Shown here: positions 1 through 4,690 of the stretch, piece by piece | How the letters are laid out: the number at the start of each line of letters is the position of its first letter | How positions within the stretch are numbered: position 1 is the first letter of the stretch | The notes under the pieces: generated by a model | What the model was told of the DNA's origin: nothing | Databases searched by the model: none | Seen by the model: only the letters and a program-made list of their open reading frames with translations | Translations under genes and position numbers: made by a program | Assembly: GCA_013330765.1 (NCBI GenBank) | Contig: DUHU01000242.1 | Location: forward strand, 1-10,576 | From: Candidatus Poseidoniaceae archaeon | GTDB lineage: Archaea; Thermoplasmatota; Poseidoniia; Poseidoniales; Poseidoniaceae | Reading direction: 5' to 3' | Length of the DNA: 10,576 nt

Positions 1-188
1 ACCAGCACAGCATCTTCACCTTCAATGAAGAGTTGCAGACACCCGCCGAGCGACGCTGCATCAGCCAGACGTGTCGCATCGTCGATGAAGGCGCTGGGGA
101 CCATGCCTGACCCTTCGTGGTGAAGGGAGGCCGCGTCCACGCCTGGTGCCTGTTCCAAAGCCGTGAACAAACGCGACAGCAAGGACAT
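1..188 (-). CDS. Unrecognised protein, N-terminal part, runs off left edge
   Basis: An open frame begins at ATG 188-186 and stays open to base 1, giving 62 codons with no stop in the window. The translation begins MSLLSRLFTALEQ and continues with a charged, alanine-rich stretch (SAFIDDATRLADAAS) ending in LQLFIEGEDAVL, a mixed helix/strand composition that looks like a real soluble protein. Third codon positions are mostly G or C, as in the neighbouring genes. I do not recognise the family. There is no signal peptide or membrane segment in the visible part. The start is uncertain: an in-frame GTG lies at 206-204, and neither candidate has a good Shine-Dalgarno sequence. The frame stays open to 425, but that part contains the AT-rich region and is unlikely to be coding. 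The gene is divergent from the thiolase gene at 451. Confidence 0.6.
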   Translation of the reverse strand, partial: MSLLSRLFTALEQAPGVDAASLHHEGSGMVPSAFIDDATRLADAASLGGCLQLFIEGEDAVL

Positions 189-357
189 CAAAGGTTGAGC
201 CGCCACGGGGGGTTTCAAGATGTTTCCCGTCGAACGACCGCCAGAGGGGGTTTTCGCAATCCAATTCAGAACGCGAACCTTCCTTCTCCAATCTTTTCTG
301 AAAATCAAGCGACAGAGTCCCGTTTCATGCAGTTCAACACTCCTGAGGTTTTCTGCG

Positions 358-371
358 ATTGGAATTCCAAT
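358..371. promoter_or_regulatory. Perfect 14-base palindrome, possible regulator site
   Basis: ATTGGAATTCCAAT at 358-371 equals its own reverse complement. It runs directly into a second palindrome, CCAATTGG, at 367-374. The site sits 80 to 93 bases upstream of the thiolase start codon. Dyad symmetry in a non-coding AT-rich patch suits a dimeric winged-helix or HTH regulator. One palindrome of this size is expected about once per 10 kb by chance, so the support is positional only. Confidence 0.3.
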
Positions 372-408
372 TGGAAAATTGATTTTGCAATTAGGAAATT
401 CACCTTCG
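368..408 (-). repeat. AT-rich 41-base element, copy 1
   Basis: Read on the minus strand, this element starts CGAAGGTGAATTTCC and ends TTTTCCAATTG. It aligns with the minus-strand element at 10148-10186, which starts CGAATGTGAATTCC and ends ATTTTCAATTG, at about 34 identical positions with 4 mismatches and 4 single-base gaps (my hand alignment). Both copies are non-coding for most of their length and far more AT-rich than their surroundings. Because the element is full of AATT and CAATTG units it also partly resembles itself on the opposite strand. It may be a shared promoter or operator, since it lies 43-83 bases upstream of the thiolase start. No flanking target duplication or transposase was seen. 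Confidence 0.5.
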
Positions 409-450
409 CACGGTGGGTAGACTCTTCAGGACAAGCGGGTTCGACCCGAC

Positions 451-1419
451 GTGGCGCCCGCGTTCGAGGTCCCGGCATGTTCCGTGTGCCGTGCACCCGC
501 AGTCGTGAGCCAAGCGTACTCTGGTCAGCACCTTTGTGCGAAGCACCTGGACCGCTCCGTACGCAAAAAGGTCGGTCGCGAACTTCGCAAACAATTGAGC
601 ATCAACAAACCAACCACGGTCCTCGTGGCCATCTCCGGCGGGAAGGACTCGGCCGTCTTGCTCTCCATGCTCGTGGACCTGATCGGAAACAGACCGGACG
701 TTCGAATCGTTGCTGGATGCGTGGACGAGGGCATTGAAGGCTATCGGCCCCCCTCCATCGTGGCTGCTGCAAGCCTCTGCGACATGCTTGGTGTGGAATT
801 CATCACCACGTCATTTGACGACCAAGACTTCCTCGCCATGGACGAGGTTACCGCTTCGCTCGACGCCATCTTGGAACGCAACCCGGAAGCGCCTCGCCTG
901 CCTTGTTCCTACTGTGGAGTCTTCAGGCGACAGGGCATCAACGCACTCGCTGACATGGTCCAAGCCGACGTGGTCGCCCTTGGCCACAACCTCGACGACA
1001 TGGCGCAAACCGTTCTGATGAACCTCACCGCAGGTGAAGTCGAACGCAGCAGGCGCCTCGCACCGCATACAGACCGACCTGCAGAAGGGCTTGCACCTCG
1101 GATTGTCCCGCTTCGTTGGATTCCCGAGCAGGAAGTTCACTTGGTCGCCTTGCACCGGAACCTTCCGATTCACAACGAAGTCTGCCCAAATGCCGAAGGG
1201 GCCCTCCGATGGCGGATGCGGGACGTGGTGGCCACGCTGGAAGCAGATCGCCCCGGAACGCGCCATGGACTCGTACGCAGCCTCGATGCCATTCGAGCCA
1301 TGACGCCACCAAGCGACCTTCGCACCGATGCCATCGGCACCTGCGAGCGTTGCGGAAGCCTCTCGTCAAGGGCCGTCTGCAAAGCGTGCGAAATGCGGGA
1401 CTTGGTCGGCGTCAAATGA
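451..1419 (+). CDS. ttuA: tRNA 2-thiouridine synthetase, TtuA/NcsA/CTU1 family
   Basis: This 322-residue cytosolic enzyme activates a tRNA uridine with ATP and replaces its 2-oxygen with sulfur. The family acts on U34 (Ncs6/NcsA) or U54 (TtuA), normally with a ubiquitin-like sulfur carrier. Visible motifs are an N-terminal zinc site (C10, C13, C29, H32), the PP-loop SGGKDS at 62-67, the iron-sulfur ligands C152 and C155 in PCSYCG, GHNLDD at 178-183, the third cluster cysteine C245 in EVCPNA, and a C-terminal zinc site (C298, C301, C310, C313). All family cysteines are present. The start is GTG, the only candidate after an in-frame TAG at 418 and before the first zinc cysteines, and has no clear Shine-Dalgarno sequence, so the transcript may have a short leader. 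In a presumed mesophile, U34 (wobble) thiolation is the likelier role. The gene overlaps pyrI tail-to-tail by 8 bases. Confidence 0.93.
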   Translation: MAPAFEVPACSVCRAPAVVSQAYSGQHLCAKHLDRSVRKKVGRELRKQLSINKPTTVLVAISGGKDSAVLLSMLVDLIGNRPDVRIVAGCVDEGIEGYRPPSIVAAASLCDMLGVEFITTSFDDQDFLAMDEVTASLDAILERNPEAPRLPCSYCGVFRRQGINALADMVQADVVALGHNLDDMAQTVLMNLTAGEVERSRRLAPHTDRPAEGLAPRIVPLRWIPEQEVHLVALHRNLPIHNEVCPNAEGALRWRMRDVVATLEADRPGTRHGLVRSLDAIRAMTPPSDLRTDAIGTCERCGSLSSRAVCKACEMRDLVGVK

Positions 1420-1888
1420 CGTTCTGAACCAATTCGTCCAAATCTTGCGGACGCCCACAGTAGTGGCAGCGGATCTGCAAGGGCTCCTTGGACAGGACTC
1501 GAAGTCGGTGTGCAAGCGGTTCCCTCGGGTTCTGCGTGATGCAGTTGGAGAAGGTGCAGCGAACGACGTTCACGATCTCATCGCCGAGGGTGATTTCCAA
1601 CTTTTCAGCCACGGCATAGGCACGGATGATGGCGACGCTGGCGCCCTCGGCAACCAAGGCAAGTCGGTCAAGTTCAGCCTGGGTGAGTTCCCGGTCTTCG
1701 ACCTTGACGATGTCTTTGGCGCCCATTTTCTTGGACGGGACGTTCATCACCAACGACACGGGCACGGACGTGTCCCTCCCGATGTTGAGGAGTTCAAGCA
1801 CACGCAGTGCACTTCCCGCGGGAATGTGGTCGATCACCGTGCCGTTGCGGATCGCGGTCACGCGTCGCATGTTGGACTCGTTGGACAT
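1412..1888 (-). CDS. pyrI: Aspartate carbamoyltransferase regulatory chain
   Basis: This 158-residue protein is the regulatory subunit that binds nucleotide effectors and links catalytic trimers in the ATCase dodecamer, the committed step of pyrimidine synthesis. The N-terminal nucleotide-binding domain has GTVIDHIPAG at 16-25 and VMNVPSKKMGAKDIVKVEDREL at about 47-68. The C-terminal zinc domain carries the four ligands C111 and C116 (CTFSNC) and C141 and C144 (CHYC). Length is typical for archaeal and bacterial PyrI (about 150 residues). It starts at ATG 1888-1886, overlapping the pyrB stop in TGATG, with a perfect GGAGGTGA six bases upstream; a second Met at residue 7 is a less likely start. 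It is the distal gene of the pyrBI operon. Confidence 0.97.
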   Translation of the reverse strand: MSNESNMRRVTAIRNGTVIDHIPAGSALRVLELLNIGRDTSVPVSLVMNVPSKKMGAKDIVKVEDRELTQAELDRLALVAEGASVAIIRAYAVAEKLEITLGDEIVNVVRCTFSNCITQNPREPLAHRLRVLSKEPLQIRCHYCGRPQDLDELVQNVI

Positions 1889-2820
1889 CAGGCCTCACCT
1901 CCAGGCACGTCGACGCCAAGAAGACGGCAAAGCAGGGCCATCCTGGTCACCACGCCGTTGAAGGCTTGCTCAAAGTAACGGGCGTGGCGTGTTTCGTCCA
2001 CGCTTGGATGAATCTCGTCCACACGTGGAAGTGGATGCATCACGATCATGTCCTGTCGCACCTCTCCGAGATGCTTGACGTGAAGCTTGTAAGCCCCTGC
2101 GACCTTGATGTACTCGTCCTCATCGGCAAAACGCTCCTTCTGAATACGCGTCATGTAAACCACGTCGGCGGTGTCCAGAGATCCGTACAGGTCTGTTGTT
2201 TCCTCGACGGAAGCCCCTGATGCGCGCAAGTCTTCGACGATTTCTCGGGGCATCCTCAGCAGTTCTGGGCTTGCGAGCACGATCCTGCAATTGAAGCGGG
2301 CCAAGGCGTGGGACAACGAATGGACGGTACGTCCGTAGCGCAAATCGCCGGCCAAAACGACGTCCAAATCCTCCAAGCGACCGTGCGCCTGTCGAATGGT
2401 GAAGAGGTCGAGCATGGTCTGGGTCGGGTGATGGCCTGCCCCGTCCCCGCCGTTGAGGATGGGAACACGGGCGGCGTCCTGGGCGTACCGAGCCGCCCCT
2501 TGCCGAGGGTGGCGCATCGCGATGATGTCGGTGTAACCGTCCACCATCTGAACCGTGTCGAACAGGGTTTCGCCCTTGACGACGGAAGATGTGCTGACGT
2601 CGCCCAAGTTGACCACGTCCCCGCCGAGGCGCTTCATCGCGGTTTCAAAGGACATCCGGGTCCGGGTGCTGGGCTCGAAAAACAGGTTACCGAGGATGCG
2701 ACCTGAGAGCAACGGCATGTGCACCTCGCCACGGGCGGCGGGAAGCAAACGCTCGGCTGCGTCCAACACCTCAACAATGTCTTCGTTGGTCAGGTCAGCC
2801 ATGGTGATGAGCCCGGTCAT
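1888..2820 (-). CDS. pyrB: Aspartate carbamoyltransferase catalytic chain
   Basis: This 310-residue cytosolic enzyme joins carbamoyl phosphate and L-aspartate to N-carbamoyl-L-aspartate. The carbamoyl-phosphate domain shows STRTR at 51-55 in FFEPSTRTRMSFE and the 80s loop with K82 in SSVVKGET. Further active-site motifs are MRHP at 102-105, HPTQ at 131-134, the aspartate-domain motif GDLRYGRTVHSL at 158-169, and HPLPR at 262-266. All active-site motifs are intact and the length matches the family. The start at ATG 2820-2818 has GAGG about seven bases upstream; Met 7 (MADLTNEDI) is a possible alternative but has no Shine-Dalgarno sequence. The gene precedes pyrI with a one-base TGATG overlap. 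It is divergent from the membrane protein gene starting at 2942. Confidence 0.97.
   Translation of the reverse strand: MTGLITMADLTNEDIVEVLDAAERLLPAARGEVHMPLLSGRILGNLFFEPSTRTRMSFETAMKRLGGDVVNLGDVSTSSVVKGETLFDTVQMVDGYTDIIAMRHPRQGAARYAQDAARVPILNGGDGAGHHPTQTMLDLFTIRQAHGRLEDLDVVLAGDLRYGRTVHSLSHALARFNCRIVLASPELLRMPREIVEDLRASGASVEETTDLYGSLDTADVVYMTRIQKERFADEDEYIKVAGAYKLHVKHLGEVRQDMIVMHPLPRVDEIHPSVDETRHARYFEQAFNGVVTRMALLCRLLGVDVPGGEA
1895..1902 (-). promoter_or_regulatory. Strong Shine-Dalgarno sequence for pyrI
   Basis: GGAGGTGA on the minus strand lies inside the end of pyrB, six bases before the pyrI ATG. It is a full complement of the conserved archaeal 16S 3' tail (AUCACCUCC). It decides the pyrI start at 1888 and suggests pyrI is initiated efficiently in its own right, in addition to coupling from pyrB. 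Confidence 0.8.
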
Positions 2821-2846
2821 TCAACGTCCTCGGAACCCTCCGTTGA
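2821..2846 (-). promoter_or_regulatory. Possible hairpin in the pyrB leader with the ribosome site in its loop
   Basis: On the minus strand TCAACG (2846-2841) is followed 14 bases later by CGTTGA (2826-2821), directly next to the pyrB ATG. The six-base arms are perfectly complementary. The loop contains GAGG-type purine runs that could act as the Shine-Dalgarno sequence. A leader hairpin this close to the start could modulate translation, but the stem is short and may be chance. Confidence 0.25.
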
Positions 2847-2889
2847 GGTCCACCCATGAACATTACGAGGCGGGGCCAACCCACCCGGC

Positions 2890-2906
2890 CATGACCAAGG
2901 TTCATG
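2890..2906. promoter_or_regulatory. Inverted repeat CATGA-N7-TCATG, possible operator
   Basis: CATGA at 2890-2894 and TCATG at 2902-2906 form a dyad with a seven-base spacer, located 36-52 bases upstream of the rightward start at 2942 and 70-86 bases upstream of pyrB. A related half-site, CATGA, occurs at 2865-2869. This may be a regulator site shared by the two divergent genes. Support is weak because the arms are only five bases. Confidence 0.2.
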
Positions 2907-2931
2907 CCCTCCCCCCGTAACCGACGCACGT

Positions 2932-2936
2932 GGAGG
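2932..2936 (+). promoter_or_regulatory. Shine-Dalgarno sequence that sets the start at 2942
   Basis: GGAGG at 2932-2936 lies five bases before ATG 2942. It overlaps the alternative in-frame GTG at 2930, so initiation at 2930 would leave no ribosome site. This is why the start was moved four codons downstream. Confidence 0.65.
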
Positions 2937-2941
2937 CATGG

Positions 2942-4690
2942 ATGGACTTTGAGGCCGCCATTGAGGCGGAACGTGAACACCGCGCCCGAAGGACGGGCCA
3001 GGTGGCCACCCTGACCACCGTCGTGGTGTTGGCAGGAGCCATTTGGCTGGCGTGGCCAGGCCTTGAGGCCGTCATGGAAGGCCAAGGTGCGCCCTTTGCC
3101 ATGCTGGGATTGCCGGCGTTGGTGTTGCTGTGCGGTACGTTGGTGCATGACCACGCCAGCGGTCAAGCACAAGCCACCGGGCGGGCAGCGGCCGCTGCTG
3201 CAATCGCGTGGCCGAGCGTCCTCTTCATGGGCCTACGAAGCACCGAGGTGGACTTCGAAGCACGGTTGGCGGCTGGGTTGACCTTGGTGCTCATCGGTGC
3301 CGTCCTCTACCGCACCGCGGCCTCGTCCTTTTCCGGTGGTTTCCGGCAAGCCCGCTACCACGCCCTGTTGACTGGAGCCGGGGCGGTGACCGTGGCTTCA
3401 GTATGGTTCGGCGTCCGGACCGACGCTGGCACGGTGAACGACCCTGTTGGTGCTGGATTGACCCTCCTTGCCGTCGCAGTCGCGTTGCGATCTTGGTTTA
3501 TCGAGGACGAGCAAAGGGCCCTAAGAAAGCGGTTCAAAGCTCGACTTGATGCGCTCGAATCTCGCTTGCTCGAATTGAAAGCCCAAGGCCGTCGCGTCGA
3601 TCAAGCCACGAGTTTGGTACGGACCGCGGCAATGGAAGGATTCAGCGACCCAGAACATGGCATGCGCCTCCTCGACGATGCCGAAGAGGACGTGGACCGT
3701 ACAATCTCGCTGGAAAAAGACGTGGTCGCCATTGAATCAGACGCATTGGCCTCGGTCGAAAAAGCCGAAGCGGTGGCACCCACGGTTCGCCGCCCACGAA
3801 GCGCTTTGGATGCCGCCCGACGTGAGGTTGAACTTGGTTCGCTGCGTGAAGGTGAGGCTCTCTTCAGACAGGCCAAGCGCCGGGCTGAAACCGTGATTGC
3901 TTGGTGGAGCAAAGCACAGAAACAGATCGAGGAAGCCTCTCTTTCGCTTGCAGACCGGCATGAACCGCAACTTGCTCATCTCCACGAAGCGCTGGCTGCA
4001 GCACGGGAACGGATGGCCAAAGAAGACCCGATGAAGGCCTTCGAATTGGTCATGGCCATACCAGAACAAGTCGCACAGGAACAAGAGGCCAACGAGGATG
4101 CCGAGGGCATCCTCGCAGAAGCACGTCGCTCCATCGAGGCCGCGGACGGTTTGGATTTGGAGCCCCATCAGGCTCGTTTGGAAGAAGCGGAAACTGCGTT
4201 GGCGGCCGGCGACGGCCGGCAGGCTGCTGGAATCGCGGAAAGCATTCGGCGCAGTCTGTTGGTGGAGCGTGAGGCCATGGACGTGGTCCGTCGCGCCCTC
4301 CGTCAGCGTTCGACCATCGAAAAGCGGTTCGAGGGCTTCGATGACGCCCCCACATGGGCCAAAAGACTGGCTGAAATCGATGCGGATGCGGATGCGCGCC
4401 GCTGGACACAGGCTCGCCGAGCCCTCGACGCGATTTCTTCTGATCTTGATGCACAGGAACGTGACCGAGGTGAAGCGGAGCAACTGCTGGAGTTCCTCGG
4501 TGGAGAATGGCGGGACCTTCGAGCGCAAGTCGAAGCCGCAAACATCGGCGTTGGTGATGAGGACAGGTTGGAGGTCGAACGCCTCCTTGGAGCGGCTGCG
4601 TCGTCCATCAAGCGAGGGATGACAAACGAGGCACTCGAGTCACTCACCGCCAGCGATGCAGCCATGGAACGCTTGCGACGGCGCTGCTGA
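2942..4690 (+). CDS. Six-helix membrane protein with long repeated helical cytosolic tail
   Basis: I do not recognise this 582-residue protein. After a short charged N-terminus come six predicted membrane helices at about 20-38, 50-68, 81-97, 107-124, 141-158 and 168-186. A basic stretch (RALRKRFKARL, 192-202) follows, so the long C-terminal part (about 190-582) is likely cytosolic. That part is almost purely helical and highly charged, and seems to contain five to six degenerate units of about 60-68 residues beginning near 219, 281, 339, 405, 469 and 537. Each has a helix, a G/D-rich turn such as LAAGDGRQAA (420-429) or IKRGMTNEAL (556-565), a second A..L-rich helix, and usually a linker helix. 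This suits a membrane-anchored scaffold, but the function is unknown. No enzymatic motif is visible. The gene ends tail-to-tail against the next gene with no spacer. Confidence 0.85.
   Translation: MDFEAAIEAEREHRARRTGQVATLTTVVVLAGAIWLAWPGLEAVMEGQGAPFAMLGLPALVLLCGTLVHDHASGQAQATGRAAAAAAIAWPSVLFMGLRSTEVDFEARLAAGLTLVLIGAVLYRTAASSFSGGFRQARYHALLTGAGAVTVASVWFGVRTDAGTVNDPVGAGLTLLAVAVALRSWFIEDEQRALRKRFKARLDALESRLLELKAQGRRVDQATSLVRTAAMEGFSDPEHGMRLLDDAEEDVDRTISLEKDVVAIESDALASVEKAEAVAPTVRRPRSALDAARREVELGSLREGEALFRQAKRRAETVIAWWSKAQKQIEEASLSLADRHEPQLAHLHEALAAARERMAKEDPMKAFELVMAIPEQVAQEQEANEDAEGILAEARRSIEAADGLDLEPHQARLEEAETALAAGDGRQAAGIAESIRRSLLVEREAMDVVRRALRQRSTIEKRFEGFDDAPTWAKRLAEIDADADARRWTQARRALDAISSDLDAQERDRGEAEQLLEFLGGEWRDLRAQVEAANIGVGDEDRLEVERLLGAAASSIKRGMTNEALESLTASDAAMERLRRRC

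Larger units (their letters stand above)
189..450. promoter_or_regulatory. Divergent intergenic region between left-edge gene and tRNA thiolase gene
   Basis: This 262-base gap separates two divergent starts, so it should carry promoters for both. Base composition drops sharply to AT-rich at about 351-402 in otherwise GC-rich DNA, which is where an archaeal TATA/BRE promoter for the rightward gene (start 451) would be expected. A second, weaker AT-rich stretch at about 290-310 could serve the leftward gene. Individual TATA or BRE boxes cannot be assigned confidently by eye. Confidence 0.5.
2821..2941. promoter_or_regulatory. Divergent intergenic region of pyrB and the 582-residue membrane protein
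   Basis: This 121-base gap must hold the promoters for both divergent genes. It is GC-rich, unlike the patch at 351-402. The most TATA-like stretch toward pyrB is around 2857-2870 (TAATGTTCATG on the minus strand), roughly 40 to 50 bases before the pyrB start. No strong terminator or known riboswitch was recognised. Confidence 0.4.

Noticed and set aside
368..408. The AT-rich element as a transposon end or MITE
   Set aside because: There are no target duplications, no long terminal inverted repeats at the ends of both copies and no transposase; similarity stops where copy 2 enters mccB.
189..425. Extension of the left-edge gene through its open upstream frame
   Set aside because: The frame stays open only from an in-frame stop at 428; it has no ATG, crosses the AT-rich regulatory patch, and its translation does not look like protein.
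2930..2941. GTG 2930 as the start of the 582-residue protein
   Set aside because: The only Shine-Dalgarno sequence (GGAGG 2932-2936) overlaps this codon and is correctly spaced for ATG 2942.
3737..4528. 263-codon minus-strand frame opposite the membrane protein tail
   Set aside because: It is Phe/Cys/Arg-rich, lacks a ribosome site, and mirrors a strongly biased helical coding region on the plus strand.
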